DNA from: Xanthobacteraceae bacterium
GTDB taxonomy: Bacteria > Pseudomonadota > Alphaproteobacteria > Rhizobiales > Xanthobacteraceae
NCBI GenBank assembly: GCA_031291445.1
Contig: JARLJA010000099.1
Span: 1-39,592 of the forward strand
Length of the DNA: 39,592 nt
Direction: 5' to 3'
Made by a program: the position numbers and the translations under genes. Positions 20,087-27,470 of this stretch are shown here, piece by piece; positions within the stretch are counted from its first letter, which is position 1, and each line of letters opens with the position of its first letter. Under the pieces are notes generated by a model. That model saw only the letters and a program-made list of their open reading frames with translations, had not been told where the DNA came from and searched no databases.

Positions 20087-20107
20087 GTCGCGACCTGGGG
20101 TCGCGAC
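20087..20107 (+). terminator. Hairpin after glnS, terminator candidate
   Basis: GTCGCGACC (20087-20095) is exactly complementary to GGTCGCGAC (20099-20107) with a 3-base loop, 22 bases after the glnS stop. No T-run follows. The octamer GTCGCGAC is itself palindromic, so the two arms could also be direct repeats of one site. Confidence 0.4.
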
Positions 20108-20191
20108 GCGGGGGTGCAGGGCGGGGCGCGGCGCCCGTCCCCAGTGAAGGGCGAGATTCCGGACATGACCACTGGACCGTGTATCGTGTAG

Positions 20192-20210
20192 CATCCTCGC
20201 ATGGAGGATG
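20192..20210 (+). promoter_or_regulatory. Hairpin covering a Shine-Dalgarno sequence
   Basis: CATCCTC (20192-20198) pairs exactly with GAGGATG (20204-20210), 7 bp with a 5-base loop. The 3' arm overlaps the ribosome-binding-like GGAGG (20203-20207), which is 7 bases before an ATG at 20215. If transcribed, the stem would hide the ribosome binding site of the small ORF that follows, the arrangement of an RNA thermometer or translational switch. The structure is seen; any regulation is inference. Confidence 0.3.
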
Positions 20211-20214
20211 TGCC

Positions 20215-20370
20215 ATGATCGCGGACGATCCGCTTGACCGCGGCGCCGGAGGCTGGCAACGGCGGCAGCCGTGTCGTCGGGGACATGTCCCCGTGACGGA
20301 CCTCCCCTGGTCAAGGTGCCGCCGAACCGTCGCAAAACGCAAAATACAATGTAGGATTGCTGAAAGGTGA
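20215..20370 (+). CDS. Possible 51-residue arginine-rich small ORF
   Basis: The 329 bases between glnS and the next clear gene hold this one plausible ORF. It starts at ATG 20215 with a well-spaced GGAGG, and stops at TGA 20368-20370, 30 bases before the next gene's start. The product would be Arg-rich with three cysteines (MIADDPLDRG at the start). Third positions are GC-rich in the first half but not in the second. I recognise no family. It may be a regulatory leader ORF or chance. Confidence 0.2.
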   Translation: MIADDPLDRGAGGWQRRQPCRRGHVPVTDLPWSRCRRTVAKRKIQCRIAER

Positions 20371-20400
20371 AGATATCTCTCAAGGTGAGGGACAATGCCA

Positions 20401-20622
20401 ATGGCCTGGATCAAGCTCACCAACCCCGCCGGCATTCAAGTGCTGGTCAGCACTGAGCAGATGGTTCGCGTTCGTATCCCTCACGCCGGAGAGGTCGATC
20501 CGGCGGCGAATTCAATTGTCGATTTCGCCAACGGCCAGTTTCAAGCCGTCCGGGAAACTTCGGAGCAGGTGTTGACGCTGCTTTGCGGGCAGACCGGCTG
20601 CATGGGCGAGGCGCGGGCATAG
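20401..20622 (+). CDS. Small FlbD-like hypothetical protein
   Basis: A 73-residue protein starting MAWIKLTNPAG. The pattern of an I-K-L-T strand, a following glycine, alternating hydrophobic strands, a NGQFQAVRE turn and a final amphipathic helix ETSEQVLTLL resembles the small FlbD family (pattern x-IKLT-x-x-x-G ... V-x-E-x-x-x-x-V). This is recognition of the fold pattern, not a proven relation. Start 20401 has GAGGG 9 bases upstream. ATG 20395 (two more residues, MP) also has a usable AGGTGA. The C-terminal CGQTGCMGEARA contains two cysteines. No flagellar genes are nearby, so the function is unknown. Confidence 0.7.
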   Translation: MAWIKLTNPAGIQVLVSTEQMVRVRIPHAGEVDPAANSIVDFANGQFQAVRETSEQVLTLLCGQTGCMGEARA

Positions 20623-20699
20623 CGGCCAGTTGGCCGATCCCGGCCGTTTCGCACCTTGGCGCGGAGGGGCAGTCGGAGTGAAAGTGAGGAGTAACCCGC

Positions 20700-22949
20700 A
20701 TGGCGCTGCGTGAGCCGCCGGCGCCGGCCCGCGCCGGCACCTGGCCGCAGCCGGTGGCGGCGCCAGCGCCGCTGCCGGGCAGCTTCGGGTTGCGGCTGGC
20801 GTGGGCCGGCGTGGTGCGCGACTGGGTGCAGGCGGAGATCGAGGCCGGCCGCCTGGTACACTGGGTCCCGGTCGGGTTCGGCGCCGGCATCGCGGTCTAT
20901 TTCGCCGCCGACCATGAGCCGATGGCCCTGGCCGCGGTGGTGGCGGCGGCAGCGCTGGTCGGACTGGGCGTGGCGCTGCGGCGCCATGCGGCATTTCCGC
21001 TCGCGGTGATGGCGGCGGCGGTGGCGGCCGGGTTCGCCATGGCGGCGATGAAGACCAGGCTGGTCGCGCACGCCGTGCTGACCCGGCCGCTCGGCGCGGT
21101 CGCGCTGAAAGGCTTCGTCGAGACCTTCGAGGAGCGCGAGAAGAGCGATCGCTTCGTGCTGCGCGTGACCGACATGACGGGGCCGCGTCAGGACGTCCGG
21201 CTCGCCCGTGTGAGGCTGTCGGTGAGGAAGGGGACGGCGCCGCCGGTCGGCGCCTTCGTCGAACTGACCGCCCGGCTGTCGCCGCCGCTGGCGCCGCTGC
21301 GCCCCGGCAGCTACGACTTCGGCCGCGACCTGTATTTTCAGGGCATCGCGGCGTCCGGCTTCGTGACCGGGGCGGTCAGGGTCTCCGAGCCGCCGGCAAG
21401 CGGCGGGGTGTGGCTGCGCTACGCCGCTGCACTACAGGCCATGCGCAACGCCGTCGATGCCCGGATTCGCGCCGTGGTCGCGGGCGATTCCCGCGCCATC
21501 GCGACCGCGCTGCTCACCGGACGACGCGACGCCATCACCACGCCGGTCAACGACGCCATGTTCATCTCCGGGCTGGGGCATGTCCTGTCGATCTCCGGCT
21601 ACCACATGGCGGTGGTCGCCGGCGTGGTGTTCTTCGCGGTCCGCGCGCTGCTGGCGCTGGTCCCGGTCTTCACCGTCCGTTTCGCGATCAAGAAGTGGGC
21701 GGCCGCCGCCGCGCTCGCGGCGGCGACGTTCTACCTGCTGCTGTCGGGATCCGAGGTCGCCACCCAGCGCTCGTACCTGATGACGGCCGTGGTGCTGGTG
21801 GCGGTGCTGGTCGACCGTCGCGCCATCACCTTTCGCACTCTGGCAATCGCTGCACTCGCCGTGCTGGCGATCGCGCCCGAAGCCCTGGTGCATCCCAGCT
21901 TCCAGATGTCGTACGCCGCGACGCTCGGATTGGTGGCCCTGGTCGCCTACGGGATGCCGCGGCTGCTGGCGCAGGCCGATAGCTCCGCCGTGGGGCGCGC
22001 CGCGCTATGGGGCGTCCGCGAAATCGTGATGCTGGCGCTGGCCTCGACCGTCGCCGGGCTGGCGACCACGCCCTATGCGGCGTTTCATTTCCACCGCGTC
22101 ACCCCTTACGGGGTGCTGGCGAACCTTGCGGCGATGCCGGTGGTGTCCGCGCTGGTGATGCCGGCTGGGATGCTGGGACTGGTCGCCATGCCGTTCGGGC
22201 TCGACGGCATCTTCTGGCGGCTGATGGATGTCGGGATCGTCTGGATGATCGCAGTGTCGCAGTGGGTCGCGGCGCTGCCGGGAGCGATCGGCCGGGTGCC
22301 GGCGTTCGGGACCGGGCCGCTGCTTGCGGTAACCGCGGGCATGATCTCCTTCTGCCTGCTGCGGACGCCGCTGCGCTGGGCCGGCGCAGCCGCGATGCTG
22401 GGCGCCGTGGTCTGGGCTGCGGCCACCCCGCCGCCCGACATCCTGGTGTCGGCGGACGGCCGTCACGTCGCCGTGCGCGGCGAGGACGGGCTCCTGCAGG
22501 TGATGCAGGCCGGCAAGGATGCCTTTCTGCTGAAGGAATGGCTTGCGGCCGACGCCGACGCCCGCCCGGTGGCAGAACCGTCGCTGTCGGAGCGCGTGTC
22601 CTGCGACGACGCGGGCTGTGTTGCCGCGCTGCGCGGCGGCGGCCTGGTGGCCATGGCGGAGCGGCCCGATGCCTTCGACGACGACTGCACCCACGCGGCC
22701 TTCATCGTCGCGCCGGCACCGCCGCCGCCCGGCTGTGCGGCGCTGGTGGTGGATCGCCTGCGCCTGCGCCGGCTCGGCGCGCTGGCGGTGCGGCGTCGGG
22801 GAGCGGGCCTCGTGATCGAGGCCCAGCGGCCCGATGGCACCGATCGTCCCTGGGCCCCGGCGCCTCCGGAAGAGGGCGGTGCAGTGCTGGACAGCGGGGC
22901 CGGTCGGTCACGGGATGCCACGCCTCCCGATCCGCAGGCCGAAGATTGA
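20700..22949 (+). CDS. comEC: ComEC/Rec2-family DNA uptake membrane protein, without a canonical metallo-beta-lactamase domain
   Basis: ComEC forms the inner-membrane channel for single-stranded DNA in natural transformation. The 749-residue protein has an N-terminal membrane and OB-like region (DUF4131-type, about 45-235, with YDFGRDLYFQGIAASG) and a multi-pass competence domain (about 250-570) with TALLTGRRDAI, ISGLGHVLSISGYHMAVV, GSEVATQRSYLM and HPSFQMSYAATLG. The remaining 170 residues lack the HxHxDH motif of the metallo-beta-lactamase domain found in many ComEC proteins, but carry conserved-looking cysteines (CDDAGC, DDDC, PGC). GAGGAG lies about 9 bases before the ATG. It converges on lexA, 55 bases away. 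Confidence 0.9.
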   Translation: MALREPPAPARAGTWPQPVAAPAPLPGSFGLRLAWAGVVRDWVQAEIEAGRLVHWVPVGFGAGIAVYFAADHEPMALAAVVAAAALVGLGVALRRHAAFPLAVMAAAVAAGFAMAAMKTRLVAHAVLTRPLGAVALKGFVETFEEREKSDRFVLRVTDMTGPRQDVRLARVRLSVRKGTAPPVGAFVELTARLSPPLAPLRPGSYDFGRDLYFQGIAASGFVTGAVRVSEPPASGGVWLRYAAALQAMRNAVDARIRAVVAGDSRAIATALLTGRRDAITTPVNDAMFISGLGHVLSISGYHMAVVAGVVFFAVRALLALVPVFTVRFAIKKWAAAAALAAATFYLLLSGSEVATQRSYLMTAVVLVAVLVDRRAITFRTLAIAALAVLAIAPEALVHPSFQMSYAATLGLVALVAYGMPRLLAQADSSAVGRAALWGVREIVMLALASTVAGLATTPYAAFHFHRVTPYGVLANLAAMPVVSALVMPAGMLGLVAMPFGLDGIFWRLMDVGIVWMIAVSQWVAALPGAIGRVPAFGTGPLLAVTAGMISFCLLRTPLRWAGAAAMLGAVVWAAATPPPDILVSADGRHVAVRGEDGLLQVMQAGKDAFLLKEWLAADADARPVAEPSLSERVSCDDAGCVAALRGGGLVAMAERPDAFDDDCTHAAFIVAPAPPPPGCAALVVDRLRLRRLGALAVRRRGAGLVIEAQRPDGTDRPWAPAPPEEGGAVLDSGAGRSRDATPPDPQAED

Positions 22950-23004
22950 CCTGAGGCTGGCTCTCATTTTCGAAGACAGAGGGCGACGGGGGCGACGGTC
23001 GTCG

Positions 23005-23703
23005 TCAGTAGCGCCGGAACAGGCTCACGAGCTTGCCCTGGATGCGGACCCGGTTCGGCGGCAGGATCCTGACCTCGTAGGCCGCATTGGCCGGCTCGAG
23101 TGCAATCGATGCGCCGCGTCGCCGGAAGCGCTTGAGCGTCGCTTCTTCCTCGTCGATCAGCGCCACGACGATGTCCCCGGTTTCGGCGCCTTCGGTCCGC
23201 TGGATCAGCGCCATGTCGCCATCCAGAATTCCAGCCTCGATCATGGAATCGCCACGCACCTCGAGCGCGTAGTGCTCGCCCGATGCCAGCATCTCGGGGG
23301 GCACGCTGATGGTGTGGGTGCGGTTCTGCAGCGCCTCGATCGGTGTGCCGGCCGCGATGCGGCCCATCACCGGAATGGCGACCGGGCGGCCGCCTTCATC
23401 CTCCGACGGCGCCCGCACGATCCGCCCCAGGTTGCCCTCGATCACGCTCGGCGTGAAGCCGCGCCGGCCGCCGCCATTCGAGGCCGCCTGCTCGGGCATC
23501 TTGATGACCTCGATGGCGCGCGCCCGATTCGGCAGCCGCCGGATGAAGCCGCGCTCCTCGAGCGCCGTGATCAGCCGGTGGATGCCCGATTTCGATCGCA
23601 GATCGAGGGCGTCTTTCATCTCGTCGAACGAGGGCGGGACGCCCGAGTCCTTCAGCCGCTCGTTGATGAAGCGGAGAAGTTCGTACTGCTTGCGCGTCAG
23701 CAT
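23005..23703 (-). CDS. lexA: LexA SOS repressor
   Basis: Represses DNA-damage genes and cuts itself when RecA filaments form. The 232 residues carry an N-terminal winged helix (about 1-65, [13 protein letters not shown]), a linker longer than in E. coli, and the S24 peptidase domain. The cleavage bond is A118-G119 in GRIAAGTP. The catalytic Ser is S153 ([14 protein letters not shown]) and the Lys is K191 (EATLKRF). GGGGGA precedes the ATG. Its upstream gap contains an exact alphaproteobacterial LexA box, so it is very likely self-regulated. Confidence 0.97.
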   Translation of the reverse strand: MLTRKQYELLRFINERLKDSGVPPSFDEMKDALDLRSKSGIHRLITALEERGFIRRLPNRARAIEVIKMPEQAASNGGGRRGFTPSVIEGNLGRIVRAPSEDEGGRPVAIPVMGRIAAGTPIEALQNRTHTISVPPEMLASGEHYALEVRGDSMIEAGILDGDMALIQRTEGAETGDIVVALIDEEEATLKRFRRRGASIALEPANAAYEVRILPPNRVRIQGKLVSLFRRY

Positions 23704-23801
23704 CTCTGGTTTTCCCCCGAATCTGGTGCCTGGCGGTCACCGGGTCATGATCGCCGAGATATGGGACTCACCTCGAAACAAATCATGAACGGACACTATA
23801 T

Positions 23802-23816
23802 GTTCGATATGTGTTC
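23802..23816 (-). promoter_or_regulatory. LexA operator (SOS box) upstream of lexA
   Basis: GTTC at 23802-23805 and GTTC at 23813-23816 are separated by exactly seven bases, the alphaproteobacterial LexA consensus GTTC-N7-GTTC. It lies about 100 bases before the lexA ATG, in the 152-base gap between lexA and moeA, among AT-rich sequence suited to a promoter. A perfect 10-bp palindrome TTGACGTCAA follows at 23831-23840. Confidence 0.72.
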
Positions 23817-23855
23817 CGCAATCTCTTAATTTGACGTCAACAAAGCGGCCGTCGC

Positions 23856-25067
23856 CTACAGGGGAAGCTTAAGGATGCGGCACACCGAGCCGGCGCGGGC
23901 AGCGGGGGCGAACGGGTCCCGGACGATCAGGGCCTGCGCCGAGGCGAGATAGGCCATGAGCGAGCTGTCCTGCTTGGTCACGGCGGTCGCGAGCGGCAGG
24001 GCGTCGGGCTGCGGCGCGAGCCGGGCGCGGAGGTAATCCTGGCGGTGGTCGTTTTCCGGGAGATCGGTGGCCAGCACCGCGGCCTCGACCGGGTGGTGGA
24101 CGTCGTTGCGTCCGGACAGGGTGCGGATCAACGGGACCATGAACAGGAACGCGCAGACGTAGGACGAGACCGGATTGCCCGGAAGCCCGAGCACCCGCAT
24201 CCCGCCCGAGCGTCCGTGCATCATCGGCTTGCCGGGACGCAGCGCGACCTTCCAGACCGAGAGATCGATTCCTTCAGCGACGAACGCACGCCCGACCACG
24301 TCGTGGTCGCCGACCGACGCGCCGCCGGTGGTGACCATGATGTCGGCCCGGCTGGCGCGCGCCCGGCGGATCGCGTCGGTGGTTGCCGCGAGCGTATCGC
24401 CGACGATGCCGAGGTCGATCACCTCGGCGCCTTCGGCCCGCGCCAGGGCGTGCAGGGAATAGCCGTTGGAATAGACGATCTGGCCGGGCGCGAGCGCAGA
24501 ACCGGGCATCACCAGTTCGTCGCCGGTGGCGACGAAGGCCACGCGCGGCCGCCGATAGACCGGGAGCGCGGGATGGTTCATGGAGGCCGCGAGCGACAGG
24601 TCGCGATCGGTCAGGCGCTCGCCCTTGCGCAGCAGCACGTCGCCTTCGCGAAAGTCGACGCCGGCGGCGCGAATGTTGCGCCCCGCCGCCGTCGCGGAGC
24701 GGACGGTCACGGTATCGCCGTCACGCGTGGTGTCTTCCTGAATGACCACCGTGTCGGCGCCCTGGGGGACCACGCCGCCGGTAAAGATACGGGCTGCCTG
24801 GCCGCCGCCCACGGCGCCGTCGAAGGGACGTCCGGCGGCGACTTCGCCGATCACCGTGAGGCTCGCCGGGATCGTGGCGATGTCGTCGGCGCGGACCGCG
24901 TAGCCGTCCATGGCCGACATCGCCGCCGGCGGCTGCGACCGCCGCGCCGCGAGATCGCTCGCCAGCACCCGGCGAAACGCGTCGTCGAAGGGGACGGATT
25001 CGACGGCAAGCGCCTCGACGGCGGACAGCACCGCTGCGAGCGCGTCGGTGACGGGCATCAGCGCCAT
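23856..25067 (-). CDS. moeA: Molybdopterin molybdenumtransferase MoeA
   Basis: Inserts molybdate into adenylylated molybdopterin to finish the molybdenum cofactor. The 403-residue protein has the MoeA N-terminal domains with PPAAMSAMDGYAVRADD (about 46-62), FTGGVVPQGADTVVIQED, and the MogA-like domain with VATGDELV, YSNGYSLHAL, TTGGASVGDHD and VLGLPGNPVSSYV. The ATG at 25067 has GGGAG 7 bases upstream. It follows moaC by 20 bases on the same strand, so the two cofactor genes are probably co-transcribed. Confidence 0.96.
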   Translation of the reverse strand: MALMPVTDALAAVLSAVEALAVESVPFDDAFRRVLASDLAARRSQPPAAMSAMDGYAVRADDIATIPASLTVIGEVAAGRPFDGAVGGGQAARIFTGGVVPQGADTVVIQEDTTRDGDTVTVRSATAAGRNIRAAGVDFREGDVLLRKGERLTDRDLSLAASMNHPALPVYRRPRVAFVATGDELVMPGSALAPGQIVYSNGYSLHALARAEGAEVIDLGIVGDTLAATTDAIRRARASRADIMVTTGGASVGDHDVVGRAFVAEGIDLSVWKVALRPGKPMMHGRSGGMRVLGLPGNPVSSYVCAFLFMVPLIRTLSGRNDVHHPVEAAVLATDLPENDHRQDYLRARLAPQPDALPLATAVTKQDSSLMAYLASAQALIVRDPFAPAARAGSVCRILKLPL

Positions 25068-25087
25068 GTCGAATCTCCCGGTCTTGG

Positions 25088-25612
25088 TTACGCGCGGCCG
25101 CGGCCGGTCCGTGGTGCCGGCGCCGCGGCCTTGAAGTGTCCCGACTTGCCGCCCGACTTCTCGATCAGCCGAATATCGTCGATCCGCGCGCCGCGCTCCA
25201 CCGCCTTGATCATGTCATAGATGGTCAGGCAGGCGACCGCGACGGCGGTCAGGGCTTCCATCTCGACCCCGGTCGGCCCCGTCACCTTGACCGTCGCGGT
25301 GACACGGCAGCCCGGCAGCGTCGCGTCCGGTTCGATGTCGACCACGACCTTCGACAACGCCAGCGGGTGGCACAGCGGGATCAGTTCCGAGGTGCGCTTG
25401 GCCGCCATGATGCCGGCGATTCGCGCGGTTCCGAGCACGTCGCCCTTGGCTGCGTCGCCGCGCTGGACGATGTCGAGCGTCTGCTTCGACATCACCACGC
25501 GGCCCTGCGCCACGGCGAGGCGTTCCGTCGCGGCCTTGGCCGAGACGTCGACCATGCGGGCTTCGCCGCGCCGGCCGATATGGGTGAGGGAAGGCTTGGC
25601 CTGCTTCGCCAT
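25088..25612 (-). CDS. moaC: Cyclic pyranopterin monophosphate synthase MoaC
   Basis: Works after MoaA to turn the GTP-derived 3',8-cyclo intermediate into cPMP, the first stable molybdopterin precursor. The 174-residue protein has the diagnostic N-terminal block [18 protein letters not shown] (about 18-35), [10 protein letters not shown] (75-84) and the C-terminal EMEALTAV...[10 protein letters not shown] and [10 protein letters not shown]. It starts 5 bases after the trpC stop. moaA is not in the window. Confidence 0.97.
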   Translation of the reverse strand: MAKQAKPSLTHIGRRGEARMVDVSAKAATERLAVAQGRVVMSKQTLDIVQRGDAAKGDVLGTARIAGIMAAKRTSELIPLCHPLALSKVVVDIEPDATLPGCRVTATVKVTGPTGVEMEALTAVAVACLTIYDMIKAVERGARIDDIRLIEKSGGKSGHFKAAAPAPRTGRGRA

Positions 25613-25617
25613 GGCGC

Positions 25618-26439
25618 TCAGGGCCGTCCGCCGGCACGGCGCTTGGTCGAGCCCGAGAGCAGGGCACGCGTCGCCGCCGCGACGTCGTTCTGCCGCATCA
25701 GGCTCTCGCCGACCAGAAACGTCGAAATGCCGATCCGGGCCAGCCGCGCCAGATCCTCGTTGGTGAAGATGCCGCTCTCGCCGACGATGATGCGATCCGC
25801 CGACACCCGCGGCGCCAGCCGCTCGCTGGTGGCGAGGGTGGTTTCGAACGTGCGCAGGTTGCGGTTGTTGATGCCGAGCAGCGGCGACTTCAGCCGCAGC
25901 GCGCGGTCGAGTTCGGCCTCGTCGTGGACCTCGACCAGGACGTCCATGCCGTGCGCCAGGGCGGCGTCCTCGATCTCCGCGGCGGCGCTGTCCGCGAGCG
26001 CGGCCATGATCACCAGGATGCAGTCGGCGCCATGGGCGCGCGCTTCCGCGACCTGGTAGGGATCGTACATGAAGTCCTTGCGCAGGACCGGAAGCGACAC
26101 CGCCGCCCGCGCCGCCACCATGAATTCAAGGCAGCCCTGGAACGAGGGGGCGTCGGTCAGCACCGACAGGCAGGTCGCGCCGCCGGCCTCGTAGGCCTTG
26201 GCCAGCGCCGGCGGATCGAACTCGGCGCGGATCAGCCCCTTCGACGGCGAGGCCTTCTTGATCTCGGCGATCAGCGCATACTCGCCGCGGACGAGGCGGT
26301 CGCGGATCGCCGCAACGAACCCCCGCGGCGCGGGACTGGCCTTGGCCGCGGCCTCGAGCTCCGAAAGCGGGCGGGCGCGCCGGGCCGCGGCGATCTCCTC
26401 GCGCTTGTAGGCTTCGATCTTGGTGAGGATGTCGGACAT
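25618..26439 (-). CDS. trpC: Indole-3-glycerol phosphate synthase
   Basis: Closes the indole ring in tryptophan synthesis. The 273-residue TIM barrel is a monofunctional TrpC, with no fused TrpF. Landmarks are [15 protein letters not shown] (about 57-71), [24 protein letters not shown] (catalytic Lys), [12 protein letters not shown] and [15 protein letters not shown]. It follows trpD by 12 bases and is followed closely by moaC. Confidence 0.97.
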   Translation of the reverse strand: MSDILTKIEAYKREEIAAARRARPLSELEAAAKASPAPRGFVAAIRDRLVRGEYALIAEIKKASPSKGLIRAEFDPPALAKAYEAGGATCLSVLTDAPSFQGCLEFMVAARAAVSLPVLRKDFMYDPYQVAEARAHGADCILVIMAALADSAAAEIEDAALAHGMDVLVEVHDEAELDRALRLKSPLLGINNRNLRTFETTLATSERLAPRVSADRIIVGESGIFTNEDLARLARIGISTFLVGESLMRQNDVAAATRALLSGSTKRRAGGRP

Positions 26440-26451
26440 GTCGCTGCTCTC

Positions 26452-27465
26452 TCAGCCGTTCGACACGGCGATGAGGTGGTCGAGCTTTCGCGCCGCGGCG
26501 CCGCTCTCGATCGCTTGCTGGCCGAGGGCGACGCCCTCCTTGAGGTCGGTGACCCGGCCGGCCACGATCAGCGCCGCGGCGGCATTGAGCAGGGCGACGT
26601 CGCGATAGGCGCTGGGCTGACCGCGCAGCACGCCGAGCAGGGCCTGCGCGTTTGCGGCCGCGTCGCCGCCTTTCAGCGCGCCGGCCGGCGCGCGGGCGAG
26701 GCCGGCGTCCTCGGGGCTGACCTCGAAGCTGCGGATCACGCCGTTTTCCAGGGCCGCCACGGTGGTCGGGCCGGTCAGCGTGATTTCGTCGAGGCCGTCG
26801 GAGCCGTGCACGACCCAGATGCTTTCGGCGCCGAGGTTCTTCAGGACCTGCGCCAGCGGGTTGACCCACTGCCGCGAGAACACGCCGATCATCTGCCGCG
26901 TGACGCCGGCCGGGTTGGACAGCGGGCCGAGCAGGTTGAAAATCGTGCGGGTCGCGAGTTCGACCCGCGTCGGGCCGACATTCTTCATCGCCGGATGATG
27001 GGTTGGCGCGAACATGAAGCCGATGCCGGCCTCCGCGATGCATCGTCCCACCGCCTCGGGCGTCAGGTCGATGCGGACCCCGAGCGCCGCGAGACAGTCG
27101 GCGGCGCCGGATCGTGACGACAGCGCGCGGTTGCCGTGCTTGGCGACGGGAACGCCGACGCCGGCGACGATGAAGGAGGCGCAGGTCGAGACGTTGACCG
27201 ATCCCGAGCCGTCGCCGCCGGTCCCGACCACGTCGACCGCGTCGGCCGGCGCCCGCACGCGCAGCATCTTGGAGCGCATCGCCGACACCGCGCCGGTGAT
27301 TTCGTCGACGGTCTCGCCGCGTACCCGCAGCGCCATCAACAGCCCGCCCATCTGCGACGGGGTGGCCTCGCCGGACATCATGCGGTCGAACGCGGTTGCG
27401 GCTTCCTCGCGCGACAGCGCGGCGCCGGTGGCGACTTTTGCGATAATTGCCTTGAAATCGTCCAT
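26452..27465 (-). CDS. trpD: Anthranilate phosphoribosyltransferase
   Basis: Joins anthranilate to PRPP, the second step of tryptophan synthesis. It has 337 residues from ATG 27465. The PRPP site [16 protein letters not shown] (about 75-90) and [21 protein letters not shown] are complete. The ATG gives the usual [11 protein letters not shown] start. A TTG at 27474, overlapping the ppiD stop as TTGA, would add MII and is less likely. trpE and trpG are not in the window, nor is a leader peptide attenuator seen before trpD. Confidence 0.96.
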   Translation of the reverse strand: MDDFKAIIAKVATGAALSREEAATAFDRMMSGEATPSQMGGLLMALRVRGETVDEITGAVSAMRSKMLRVRAPADAVDVVGTGGDGSGSVNVSTCASFIVAGVGVPVAKHGNRALSSRSGAADCLAALGVRIDLTPEAVGRCIAEAGIGFMFAPTHHPAMKNVGPTRVELATRTIFNLLGPLSNPAGVTRQMIGVFSRQWVNPLAQVLKNLGAESIWVVHGSDGLDEITLTGPTTVAALENGVIRSFEVSPEDAGLARAPAGALKGGDAAANAQALLGVLRGQPSAYRDVALLNAAAALIVAGRVTDLKEGVALGQQAIESGAAARKLDHLIAVSNG

Positions 27466-27470
27466 GATGA

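Noticed and set aside
20278-20293. Perfect 16-bp palindrome CGGGGACATGTCCCCG between glnS and the FlbD-like gene, as an operator
   Set aside because: About one such palindrome is expected by chance in a GC-rich window of this size, there is no second copy nearby, and no regulator gene is adjacent. It is kept only as a point to check with relatives.
18200-20401. A 733-codon open frame on the minus strand across glnS
   Set aside because: Antisense shadow of glnS; Arg/Ala/Gly/Val-rich with no domain pattern. glnS on the plus strand has complete synthetase motifs.
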